From Bacteroidota bacterium (GTDB taxonomy: Bacteria; Bacteroidota; Bacteroidia; Flavobacteriales; Schleiferiaceae), in NCBI GenBank assembly GCA_005786915.1, contig SYCM01000091.1, forward strand, positions 1-18,768: a stretch of 18,768 nucleotides of DNA, given 5' to 3'. The notes under the pieces were generated by a model, which had not been told where the DNA came from, ran no database searches, and saw only the letters and a program-made list of their open reading frames with translations. Position numbers and translations under genes: made by a program. Within the stretch, counting starts at the first letter, position 1, and each line of letters begins with the position of its first letter. Below, one piece after another: positions 1 to 6,592 of this stretch.

Positions 1-507
1 CACGTGCGGCAGTTTTACCGGGACTACCTCGCCAACAATACCGAGCTTCACCAGCACTACGAATCGCTCAGCATGCACTGGTCCGACGATTTGGACGCAG
101 CGCAAATGATGGCGGTGCACACCCTTCAAAACGCCCGCAAGAACCGGCCCGTGCTGGTCTCGCTGTACCGCGACAAGGGCGATGCGGACTTCGCCAAGGA
201 ACTCTACCTGCACACCCTGCGCCACCAAGCGGAATGGCAGGAGCGCATGGCGGGCAAGGCGAAGCAGTGGGATTTTGACCGAATGGCCCCGGTGGACCGC
301 ACGCTCGTCCAAATGGCCCTGAGCGAAATGCTGGCGTTTCCAGAAATTCCGCTCAAAGTCACCATCGACGAGGCCATCGAAATTTCGAAGCAGTACGGCT
401 CGCCCAAGGCAGCCGCGTTCGTCAACGGCCTGCTCGACGCTTTGGCCACCGAACTGAAGGCGGAAGGCCGAATTCAGAAGCTCGGAAGAGGACTCATTGG
501 TGCCTAA
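1..507 (+). CDS. nusB: Transcription antitermination factor NusB (C-terminal part, 5' end outside window)
   Basis: The reading frame is open from the first base, so the gene begins upstream; 168 residues are visible. NusB binds the boxA RNA with NusE (ribosomal protein S10) and promotes antitermination of rRNA transcription in the cytoplasm. The last ~80 residues carry the helical NusB core: a D-R-T-L-V-Q-M-A-L-S-E-M-L segment, a VTIDEAIEISKQYGS segment and the closing FVNGLLDAL helix, all typical of the family. Bacteroidota NusB proteins are usually near 300 residues with an N-terminal extension, so roughly half is probably missing here. The stop lies 10 bases before the DUF1573 lipoprotein start, so nusB, that gene and yajC look like one operon. 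The family call is firm; the true start cannot be seen. Confidence 0.93.
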   Translation, partial: HVRQFYRDYLANNTELHQHYESLSMHWSDDLDAAQMMAVHTLQNARKNRPVLVSLYRDKGDADFAKELYLHTLRHQAEWQERMAGKAKQWDFDRMAPVDRTLVQMALSEMLAFPEIPLKVTIDEAIEISKQYGSPKAAAFVNGLLDALATELKAEGRIQKLGRGLIGA

Positions 508-517
508 TTTTAACGCT

Positions 518-967
518 ATGAAAACGACTCCATTTTACCTCTTGGCCGTCGTGGCCCTCGCCGCCGCGGCCTGCAGCAATCCCAGCGACCAAATCAAGCC
601 CGAAGCCGAGCGCATGGCGCTTGAGGCGGTGCAGAGCGGCGACCTTCCGCAGTTGAGTTTCGCCGCAGAAACCCACGATTTTGGCACCATCAACGAAGGC
701 GACGTGGTGGAAACCGAGTTCCGCTTCACCAATACCGGCAAGGCGCCTTTGATCATTTCTTCGGCTCAAGGTAGCTGCGGCTGCACCGTTCCGGAGTACC
801 CGAACGCTCCGGTGGCACCGGGTGAAGAGGGCGTGATTCGCGTGAGCTTCAACAGCGAAGGCAAGCAAAATCTTCAAAATAAAACGGTAACGTTGACCAC
901 CAACGCCGTTCCGAGCACTAAAGTGCTGACCATCACCGCTAACGTAACCCCTAAATCCAAGAAGTAA
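518..967 (+). CDS. DUF1573 domain lipoprotein
   Basis: A 149-residue protein with a lipoprotein signal: a hydrophobic stretch at residues 6-18 ends in a lipobox (AAAC) with the lipidated cysteine at position 19. Residues ~47-143 form a DUF1573 domain, an immunoglobulin/ASPM-like beta fold, with the expected F-G-T-I and F-x-F-T-N-T-G-x-x-P-L-I-I motifs and the S-C-G-C-T motif at 86-90. It should sit in the periplasm or on a membrane. Its molecular role is not known. ATG 518 is preferred over TTG 497 because the signal peptide starts there and 497 lies inside nusB. Its stop overlaps the yajC start by one base (TAATG), suggesting translational coupling. Next to nusB and yajC this gene is a familiar Bacteroidota arrangement. 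Confidence 0.9.
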   Translation: MKTTPFYLLAVVALAAAACSNPSDQIKPEAERMALEAVQSGDLPQLSFAAETHDFGTINEGDVVETEFRFTNTGKAPLIISSAQGSCGCTVPEYPNAPVAPGEEGVIRVSFNSEGKQNLQNKTVTLTTNAVPSTKVLTITANVTPKSKK

Positions 968-1290
968 TGCACCTGTTTTTACAAGCTCAAGCCGAAGGCG
1001 GAATCGCTGGTTTCCTGCCGTTGATCGCCATTTTGGCGGTGATGTACTTTTTCTTTTTGCGCCCCCAAATGAAGCGCCAGAAAGAAGAAACCAAGTTTCG
1101 CAACGTACTGTCAAAGGGGATGCGGGTCGTGACCAGCTCGGGCATTCACGGCAAAATTTCAGACCTCGACGAGCACACGTTCGTGCTGGACAGCGAGAAC
1201 AGCCGCTTGCGCTTTGAGCGTTCGGCCGTGAGTAAAGAAATGACGGCGGCGCGCTACCCTGAGTCGGCCAAAGCTGAGGAGAAAAAGTAA
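967..1290 (+). CDS. yajC: Preprotein translocase subunit YajC
   Basis: A 107-residue protein with one transmembrane helix at about residues 13-31, followed by the characteristic F-F-L-R-P-Q-x-K-R-Q-K motif at the membrane exit. A small soluble domain (V-x-T-S-S-G-I-H-G-K-I and a final R-F-E-R-S-A-V segment) follows. YajC associates with SecDF at the Sec translocon in the inner membrane and supports protein export. Length and domain order match the family (about 85-120 residues). The ATG shares its first base with the stop of the preceding lipoprotein gene, so it is very likely the last gene of the nusB operon. A strong intrinsic terminator starts about 20 bases after the stop. Confidence 0.95.
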   Translation: MHLFLQAQAEGGIAGFLPLIAILAVMYFFFLRPQMKRQKEETKFRNVLSKGMRVVTSSGIHGKISDLDEHTFVLDSENSRLRFERSAVSKEMTAARYPESAKAEEKK

Positions 1291-1312
1291 GGACCGTAGC
1301 AAACGGTTCATA

Positions 1313-1343
1313 AAAAAAGCCCTGGCGTGTGCTCGGGCTTTTT
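1313..1343. terminator. Bidirectional intrinsic terminator between yajC and the TPR-like gene
   Basis: The arms AAAAAGCCC (1314-1322) and GGGCTTTTT (1335-1343) enclose a 12-base loop. The right arm ends in a T run for plus-strand transcripts (yajC), and the left arm begins with seven A bases, giving a U run for minus-strand transcripts from the gene ending at 1366. It sits between two convergent genes, as expected for a shared terminator. Confidence 0.88.
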
Positions 1344-1365
1344 GCATTTTAGGGAGACCCTTGGG

Positions 1366-1881
1366 TCAAATGCGTTTGAGCTGCTCCTTGAGCATTTTGA
1401 GCTGGTCGGCCAGCAGACCTTTGTCGTCGAGCTTTTTGGCTTCGGTGAGCAGGTTTTGGGCCTCTTGCTTGCGCCGGCGCGACATGGCCATAGCGGCCAG
1501 CTGCATTTTGGCCAGCGCACGGTCTTGCTTCATTCGGAGTCCGGTATTCAGCGCTTTGCGCATGTACGACTCGGCCTGCCCCATGTTGGATTGGGCCAGC
1601 ATCAGTCCGCGCAAAAAGTAGTAGTAGGCGAGCTGACCTTGGATTAGGGTTTGCTCGGGATGCTTGAGCGCGTCGAGCTGAGCGCCGGCCTTGGCGAAAT
1701 TCTGCGAGCGCACGTACCAAAGGGCCCATAATATGCGCTCGTTTCGAAAGTGAAAGAGCACAGGAATTCCCGCGAGGAGGGTGAGAAAGATACCGTTGCC
1801 CCAGTTCGTTTCAATGAATTGGTGGGTGGCAAGAGCGAGGATTAAGGTCGCGATGGCCAATCGGAGGTAGCGTCGAATCAT
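1366..1881 (-). CDS. Membrane-anchored TPR-like protein of unknown function
   Basis: A 171-residue protein. Residues ~5-20 and ~30-45 are hydrophobic and probably form two membrane helices joined by a short loop (about residues 21-29). Residues ~50-165 are helical and look like degenerate tetratricopeptide repeats: A-x-x-Y-Y-F-L-R-G at ~85-92, then A-E-S-Y-M-R-K-A-L at ~103-111, then a lysine-rich helix A-x-N-L-L-T-E-A-K-K-L. TPR domains bind partner proteins, so a scaffold role at the membrane is a reasonable guess; no function can be named. The frame stays open far upstream, but ATG 1881 is chosen because the hydrophobic N-terminus starts there and a -7-like element lies four bases before it. 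It converges on yajC and is divergent from phoH. Confidence 0.72.
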   Translation of the reverse strand: MIRRYLRLAIATLILALATHQFIETNWGNGIFLTLLAGIPVLFHFRNERILWALWYVRSQNFAKAGAQLDALKHPEQTLIQGQLAYYYFLRGLMLAQSNMGQAESYMRKALNTGLRMKQDRALAKMQLAAMAMSRRRKQEAQNLLTEAKKLDDKGLLADQLKMLKEQLKRI

Positions 1882-1885
1882 TCCG

Positions 1886-1893
1886 CAAAAATA
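1886..1893 (-). promoter_or_regulatory. -7 promoter element of the TPR-like gene
   Basis: On the minus strand this reads TATTTTTG, a full match to the Bacteroidota -7 consensus TAnnTTTG. Only four bases separate it from ATG 1881, so the transcript would start at or next to the start codon. No clear TTTG at -33 is visible. Confidence 0.5.
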
Positions 1894-2007
1894 GCGCGGC
1901 TTTGGTCCAGGATTTCGATGCGGTTTCTTCCGAGCGTTCCCCTTCTCGGGCCTGCGCGCCGATTTGCGCTGAACGGGGACGAGGAGTTGGTTGAGTGGGC
2001 GAACTTT

Positions 2008-2049
2008 CCCTTGATCCCGGGTACTTCCTCGTGCCCACTGAATCAAGGG
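2008..2049. repeat. Nested inverted repeat (hairpin) upstream of phoH
   Basis: CCCTTGAT (2008-2015) pairs with ATCAAGGG (2042-2049). Inside, GGGTAC (2019-2024) pairs with GTGCCC (2031-2036) through one G-T wobble, leaving a 6-base loop. No U tract follows, so it is not a normal intrinsic terminator. Confidence 0.6.
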
Positions 2050-2106
2050 TGCAATCAACTTTAGGAACGGTAATTTAGTCAGAATACGTCTACGCGCCCA
2101 CGCTAC

Positions 2107-2145
2107 GTTATCAACCCCCACTGTGGAAAACTTAGTGGGGTTAAC
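2107..2145. repeat. Inverted repeat with DnaA-box-like words
   Basis: CCCCACT (2116-2122) pairs with AGTGGGG (2134-2140); flanking AA and TT extend the stem past one bulged C, and outer GTTA/TAAC blocks could also pair. TGTGGAAAA (2122-2130) differs by one base from TGTGGATAA, the complement of the DnaA box; TTATCAACC (2108-2116) matches the box at 7 of 9 positions. Role unproven. Confidence 0.45.
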
Positions 2146-2196
2146 GCTCGCGTAATGCGGTATTCGGGTAATTTCATCGGAATAAAACCTGTAATT

Positions 2197-3549
2197 ATGC
2201 CCGCTGCTCCAAAGAAAATCCGAAAGATTTTTGTGCTTGATACCTCGGTAATTCTGTACGACCACAACGCCATCATGAATTTTGAGGAGCATGATGTGGC
2301 CATCCCGATTCCGGTGCTCGAGGAGTTGGACGAGTTCAAGAAGGGCTCCGATACCAAGAACTACGAGGCGCGCGAGTTCATTCGCATGCTTGACAAGAAG
2401 GCTGAGCACAAATCGTTGACCGATTGGATTGCGCTCAACGGGCCGAAGCGAGGAAAATTCCGCGTCGTCATGGACACGCCCGGACTAGGTGTAGACGCGA
2501 CCGTGGTGTACGGCAGAGGCAAAAACGACCACAAGATTCTCAACGCGGCCCTCTACCTCCAGGAGCAGGAGCCCAACCGACCGGTGGTGCTGGTCACCAA
2601 AGACATCAACTTAAGGCTCAAGGCCAAAGCATTGAATGTGGCCGCCGAAGACTACCTGACGGGCAAGGTCAAGGAAACCGACACGGTATTCACCGGCCGT
2701 TCCGAACTAGAGAGCTTCCCCGAGAAGCAGCTTCAAACGCTGTACGAGCAAAAGCGGGTGCCGCTAGATTCCGCACTTAAAACGGTTCAAAAGCTCAACT
2801 TGCAACCCAACTTGTTTTACATCCTCAAGTCGGGAAAGAGCAGCGGACTCGGATTTTTCAACGCCCAAACCTCGGAGATGGAGTTGGTGGAAAAGTCAGC
2901 GTACTACGGAATCAAACCGCGCAACGCGGAGCAAACCTTTGCCCTGCATGCCATAATGAACCCGCACATCAAATTGGTAACCCTCACCGGGGTGGCGGGT
3001 ACCGGCAAAACGCTGCTGGCTCTCGCAGGCTCCCTCGAGCAGCGCCGTGATTTCAAGCAAATTTACCTGGCGCGCCCGATCGTCCCGCTGAGCAACCGCG
3101 ACATCGGATTTTTGCCCGGCGATGCGGAGCAGAAAATCAATCCCTACATGCAGCCGCTCTGGGACAACCTCAAGTTCATCAAAAACCAGTTTGGCGAGCG
3201 CGACCGCAACTACAAGCAAATCGACGAAATGGTGGCCAACGAGAAAATCCTCGTTACGCCCTTGGCCTACATACGCGGACGCTCGCTGAGCAACGTCATT
3301 TTCATTGTCGACGAGGCCCAAAACCTAACGCCTCACGAGGTCAAGACGATCATCACGCGTGCCGGCGAGAATTCCAAGTTCATTTTTACTGGAGACGTGC
3401 GGCAAATCGACACGCCCTACCTCGACGAGCAGTCCAACGGATTGAGCTACCTGGTCGACCGCCTCAAGGGCCAGCCCCTGTACGCCCACGTTTCGCTCGT
3501 CAAGGGCGAGCGGAGCGAGTTGGCCAACCTGGCGAACGATCTGCTGTAG
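2197..3549 (+). CDS. PIN domain - PhoH family ATPase
   Basis: A 450-residue two-domain protein. Residues ~9-150 are a PIN nuclease domain with the acidic residues expected at the active site: D15 in F-V-L-D-T-S, E42/E43 in V-L-E-E-L-D, D111 in K-N-D-H-K-I-L, and D136 in V-T-K-D-I-N-L-R. Residues ~230-450 are a PhoH ATPase domain with Walker A GVAGTGKT at 265-272, Walker B IFIVDE at 368-373 and the F-T-G-D-x-R-Q-I-D motif. PIN-PhoH (PhoH2-type) proteins are reported to act as ATP-dependent RNA helicase/nucleases, so an RNA-processing role is likely but not shown here. ATG 2197 is preferred to an in-frame ATG at 2155 because homologues begin a few residues before F-V-L-D-T-S. No U-rich terminator follows on this strand. 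Confidence 0.92.
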   Translation: MPAAPKKIRKIFVLDTSVILYDHNAIMNFEEHDVAIPIPVLEELDEFKKGSDTKNYEAREFIRMLDKKAEHKSLTDWIALNGPKRGKFRVVMDTPGLGVDATVVYGRGKNDHKILNAALYLQEQEPNRPVVLVTKDINLRLKAKALNVAAEDYLTGKVKETDTVFTGRSELESFPEKQLQTLYEQKRVPLDSALKTVQKLNLQPNLFYILKSGKSSGLGFFNAQTSEMELVEKSAYYGIKPRNAEQTFALHAIMNPHIKLVTLTGVAGTGKTLLALAGSLEQRRDFKQIYLARPIVPLSNRDIGFLPGDAEQKINPYMQPLWDNLKFIKNQFGERDRNYKQIDEMVANEKILVTPLAYIRGRSLSNVIFIVDEAQNLTPHEVKTIITRAGENSKFIFTGDVRQIDTPYLDEQSNGLSYLVDRLKGQPLYAHVSLVKGERSELANLANDLL

Positions 3550-3553
3550 GGGT

Positions 3554-3584
3554 CAAAAAAAGGCGAACCGAGCGGGTCCGCCTT
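3554..3584 (-). terminator. Intrinsic terminator of pckA
   Basis: On the minus strand AAGGCG and CGCCTT (plus-strand 3579-3584 and 3560-3565) form the stem. It is followed by a run of seven U bases from the plus-strand A run at 3555-3561. It lies 20 bases past the pckA stop. On the plus strand no T run follows, so it serves pckA rather than phoH. Confidence 0.82.
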
Positions 3585-3603
3585 GAGTTAGTGAACTTAG
3601 TCC

Positions 3604-5190
3604 TTATCGTGGACCCGCTGCCTTAATGGCGTCGCTGGTGCCCGCTTCAAACTTGGTGAAGTTTTCGCGGAAGAGCGTCGCCAAGCGATCTGCTCCGGCA
3701 TCGTAGGCGGCGGGATCGGCCCACGTGGCGCGCGGGTCCAAAATCTCGGTAGGGACACCTGTGCAAGCTGCGATGCGAGCCAGGCCAAACCGTGCGTCCG
3801 TCACCGTCGGCGCGGTGTCGAGTTCGCCGCCCATGGCGGCTTGGATCAGGCGCCGCGTGTATTTGAGCGAAATCCGTTGGCCGGTGCCGTAGGCTCCACC
3901 GGTCCATCCGGTGTTAACCAGCCAGACCTGGATGTCGGTGCCCTCGAGCTTGTTCATCAGCATTTCAGCATAGGCCGAGGGGTGGAGCGGCATGAACGGC
4001 GCACCAAAACACGCCGAAAACGCGGCCTTCGGCTCGGTTACGCCTGCCTCGGTACCGGCAACTTTGGCGGTGTAGCCGCTCATGAAGTGGTAGGCAGCTT
4101 GAGCGCGCGTTAGCTTGGAAAGCGGAGGCAAGATTCCGTAGGCATCTGCCGTCAAGAAAAACACGTGCTTGGGAGCGGGTCCTTGCGACGGCAGCACGAT
4201 GTGGTCAATGAAGTCAATGGGGTAGGAGACCCTTGTGTTTTCGGTAATCTTTTTGCTCGTGTAGTCGGGAACGCCTGCGGCATCCAATACCACGTTTTCG
4301 AGTAAAGCACCGGGCCGAATGGCGCGGAAGATGTCCGGCTCCTTTTCCTCGGTGAGGTCGATGACCTTGGCGTAGCATCCGCCCTCAAAATTGAATACGC
4401 GTCCGTTAGGGGTCCAACCGTGTTCGTCGTCGCCAATTAGCTGGCGGTTCGGATCGGCACTAAGCGTAGTTTTACCGGTTCCCGATAGGCCAAAGAACAG
4501 CGCGGTTGCTCCGTCTCCTCCCAAATTCGCCGAGCAGTGCATGGGCAAGGTTTGGTGCTGTGTGGGAAGCAAGAAGTTTAGGGCGCTGAAGATGCCCTTC
4601 TTCATTTCGCCGGTGTAGCCCGTTCCGCCGATCAAAATGGTCTTGTCGCTGAAGCTTAGAATAGCGAAGTTGCTCTGGCGAGTTCCGTCGCGCTGCGGAT
4701 CCGCTTCAAATCCCGGAGCATGGAGGATGGTCCATTCCGGTGCAATCGTCGCTAGTTCATTGGCGGTTGGACGCAGAAACATATTGTAGCAGAACAGGTT
4801 GTGCTCCGGAAATTCATTAATTACGCGAAGGCTGATTTGCACCGAGGGATCCACGCCGGCGAAGGCGTCGCGCACGAACAGCTCCTTGCCGTTGAGGTAG
4901 TCCAAAACGCGTGACTTGAGTGCGCGGTACGCGCCGGCTTCAAACGGGATGTTCACTTTACCCCACCACACGAGGTCTTCGGTAGCCGCTTCGCGCACGA
5001 TAAATCGGTCCTCCGGTGAGCGGCCGGTAAACTTCCCGGTTGGGATGTTGAGCACCCCGTTGGCGGTTAGCGTTCCGCGCCCCATGTCGAGGGCGAGCTG
5101 AGTGAGGGTTTGGGGATCAAGTTGGTAGTTGATGCGCGCACGTTCTAAGCCAGAAATACTTAGGGCTCCTGCTGACGAATTGAGGCTCAT
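3604..5190 (-). CDS. pckA: Phosphoenolpyruvate carboxykinase (ATP)
   Basis: A 528-residue enzyme, the normal size for the ATP-using class. It converts oxaloacetate plus ATP to phosphoenolpyruvate, CO2 and ADP, the entry step of gluconeogenesis, in the cytoplasm. Visible motifs are G-Y-T-G-E-M-K-K-G at ~191-199 (metal-binding lysine), M-H-C-S-A-N at ~217-222 (metal-binding histidine), kinase-1a loop GLSGTGKT at 234-241, kinase-2 L-I-G-D-D-E-H-G-W at ~251-259, and G-A-Y-G-T-G-Q-R-I near the C-terminus. ATG 5190 is preferred over TTG 5208. A -7 element TAATTTTG lies about 28 bases upstream. It is monocistronic, divergent from the saccharopine dehydrogenase gene, and closed by its own terminator. 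Confidence 0.97.
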   Translation of the reverse strand: MSLNSSAGALSISGLERARINYQLDPQTLTQLALDMGRGTLTANGVLNIPTGKFTGRSPEDRFIVREAATEDLVWWGKVNIPFEAGAYRALKSRVLDYLNGKELFVRDAFAGVDPSVQISLRVINEFPEHNLFCYNMFLRPTANELATIAPEWTILHAPGFEADPQRDGTRQSNFAILSFSDKTILIGGTGYTGEMKKGIFSALNFLLPTQHQTLPMHCSANLGGDGATALFFGLSGTGKTTLSADPNRQLIGDDEHGWTPNGRVFNFEGGCYAKVIDLTEEKEPDIFRAIRPGALLENVVLDAAGVPDYTSKKITENTRVSYPIDFIDHIVLPSQGPAPKHVFFLTADAYGILPPLSKLTRAQAAYHFMSGYTAKVAGTEAGVTEPKAAFSACFGAPFMPLHPSAYAEMLMNKLEGTDIQVWLVNTGWTGGAYGTGQRISLKYTRRLIQAAMGGELDTAPTVTDARFGLARIAACTGVPTEILDPRATWADPAAYDAGADRLATLFRENFTKFEAGTSDAIKAAGPR

Positions 5191-5218
5191 TGGGTAAAGG
5201 ATTATCAAAGGGTTAACA

Positions 5219-5226
5219 CAAAATTA
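5219..5226 (-). promoter_or_regulatory. -7 promoter element of pckA
   Basis: The minus strand reads TAATTTTG, a full match to TAnnTTTG, 28 bases before the pckA ATG, giving a leader of roughly 24 bases. No convincing -33 TTTG is seen. It lies three bases from a possible -7 element pointing the other way. Confidence 0.55.
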
Positions 5227-5229
5227 CGG

Positions 5230-5237
5230 TACCTTGC
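5230..5237 (+). promoter_or_regulatory. Possible -7 element of the saccharopine dehydrogenase gene
   Basis: TACCTTGC resembles TAnnTTTG with one T missing. It would place the transcript start near 5241, which favours GTG 5255 over TTG 5234 as start codon. Confidence 0.35.
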
Positions 5238-5254
5238 AGCCTCATTCGACCCTT

Positions 5255-6592
5255 GTGAAAAAGATCGCTGTCCTCGGTGCAGGCCGGTCCGCCGGCCCGC
5301 TGATTGAATACCTCGCTACCCATCCCGATTCCCGCGCGTGGAGCGTTTCGGTGTATGACCAAGATGCCGAAACATTAGCGCGAAAAACAGCATCTTTGGT
5401 CAATGTGCGCGTCGTCCCAGGCGACCTCACCCAGCCCGAGTTTTTGGAGGACATTGTAGCGAAACATGACGTCGTCGTTTCGATGCTGCCCGCCTTTATG
5501 CACCTGCCCGTAGCGGAACGCTGTCTGCGCCTGGGCAAGCACTTGATTACGGCGTCCTACATCAGTTCCGAAATGCAGTCCATGCACGAAGCTGCGCGGG
5601 CTAAGGGGCTCGTTTTTGTCAACGAATGCGGCGTGGATCCGGGAATCGACCACATGTCGACTATGGACATCCTCCACAGGCTGCGCGGCCAAGGGGCCGA
5701 AATCACTTCTTACGAGAGCTTTTGCGGCGGAATTCTCGCCCCCGAAAGCCCCACTAACCCTTGGTCCTATAAGTTTACTTGGAATCCGCGCAATGTGGTC
5801 TTGGCTGGCTCGGGAGGCGCTGTGCATTTCGTACAGGAGGGTAAATTCAAGCACATTCCTTATCACCAGGTGTTTCGCCGCACGAAGTTTCTGGACATTC
5901 CCGGCTACGGACGCTTTGAGGGCTACGCCAACCGCGATTCCTTGAAGTATCAGTCCGCCTACGGCCTCGAGAACGTGGGGACCATGTACCGCGGAACCTT
6001 GCGCCGGCCGGGCTTTTGCCGCGCATGGGATGTGTTCGTGAAGCTCGGAGCCACCGACGACAGCTACCCTCTCGAGCGCGTCGACCGCATGACCCACCGG
6101 GACTTCCTCAACACCTTTTTGGCCTACCATCCGACCGACCGTGTTGAGCTGAAGCTCATGCACTACCTTAACATCAGCCAGGATTCCGACCTAATGGAAA
6201 AGCTGGAGTGGCTCGGACTATTCACCGACGAATTGGTGGGCCTGGAACAGGGTACTCCCGCCCAAGTACTCCAGCATATTCTTATGAAAAAGTGGACCAT
6301 GACCGACGCCGACGTCGACATGCTTGCCATGATTCACCGAATTGAGTACCGACTCGAGGGCAGCGATTTTCACCTTCAGTCCTCGCTTATCGCCAAAGGG
6401 AAATCCGCCGACGTAACGGCAATGTCCTACACGGTAGGTTGGCCTGTTGCTATGGCGACTCGCTTAGTTGCGCTCGATTTAATCCCCGAACGGGGGGTGG
6501 TGATGCCCAACATTCCTTCACTGTACGAGCCCATTCTTCGCGAATTGGGCGAGCGAGGAATTCGCTTCGATGAGCGCATTCAAAGGCGGTAG
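5255..6592 (+). CDS. Saccharopine dehydrogenase (glutamate-forming type, Lys9-like)
   Basis: A 445-residue protein, close to the length of fungal saccharopine reductase (Lys9). The N-terminus has a Rossmann NAD(P) loop, G-A-G-R-S-A-G at 8-14. Residues ~70-85 hold the D-V-V-V-S-M-L-P motif, and residues 124-134 the hallmark E-C-G-V-D-P-G-I-D-H-M segment of the family. The enzyme interconverts saccharopine with glutamate and 2-aminoadipate semialdehyde; in bacteria this is mostly lysine breakdown, though the direction cannot be read from sequence. No lysine-ketoglutarate reductase partner is in the window. GTG 5255 is chosen because TTG 5234 sits in the promoter and no ATG precedes the glycine-rich loop. 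It diverges from pckA, and its 3' end overlaps that of rimM by 13 bases. Confidence 0.9.
   Translation: MKKIAVLGAGRSAGPLIEYLATHPDSRAWSVSVYDQDAETLARKTASLVNVRVVPGDLTQPEFLEDIVAKHDVVVSMLPAFMHLPVAERCLRLGKHLITASYISSEMQSMHEAARAKGLVFVNECGVDPGIDHMSTMDILHRLRGQGAEITSYESFCGGILAPESPTNPWSYKFTWNPRNVVLAGSGGAVHFVQEGKFKHIPYHQVFRRTKFLDIPGYGRFEGYANRDSLKYQSAYGLENVGTMYRGTLRRPGFCRAWDVFVKLGATDDSYPLERVDRMTHRDFLNTFLAYHPTDRVELKLMHYLNISQDSDLMEKLEWLGLFTDELVGLEQGTPAQVLQHILMKKWTMTDADVDMLAMIHRIEYRLEGSDFHLQSSLIAKGKSADVTAMSYTVGWPVAMATRLVALDLIPERGVVMPNIPSLYEPILRELGERGIRFDERIQRR

Larger units (their letters stand above)
1882..2196. other. Non-coding gap with inverted repeats before phoH
   Basis: A 315-base region between two divergent genes without a convincing gene. 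It holds a nested hairpin at 2008-2049 (8-bp outer stem, 6-bp inner stem with one G-T pair). An overlapping alternative pairing joins 1991-2000 with 2033-2042 (9 of 10 pairs). A second hairpin lies at 2113-2142. It also contains two DnaA-box-like words at 2108-2116 and 2122-2130. A 48-codon open frame at 1918-2064 (+) has no supporting signal. No tRNA-like fold or known riboswitch was recognised. It probably holds the phoH promoter and leader. Confidence 0.5.

Noticed and set aside
1980..2060. Possible tRNA or tRNA-like fold in the gap before phoH
   Set aside because: No TTCGAnTC-type T-loop, anticodon arm or matching acceptor stem can be built from the inverted repeats.
1918..2064. A 48-codon plus-strand open frame starting with ATG in the phoH upstream gap
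   Set aside because: It has no promoter or translation signal I can defend, no recognisable domain, and covers the inverted repeats; it may be chance in GC-rich DNA.
1882..2409. Upstream extension of the minus-strand TPR-like frame to 2409
   Set aside because: The extra residues are antisense to the PIN domain of phoH and non-coding sequence; the hydrophobic N-terminus and the -7 element place the start at 1881.
5234..5254. TTG 5234 as start of saccharopine dehydrogenase
   Set aside because: It falls inside the probable -7 element, and GTG 5255 directly precedes the conserved K-K-I-A-V-L-G-A-G start.
5375..6163. A 262-codon minus-strand open frame opposite saccharopine dehydrogenase
   Set aside because: The plus strand encodes a complete enzyme with all family motifs; the antisense frame is explained by GC-rich codon use.
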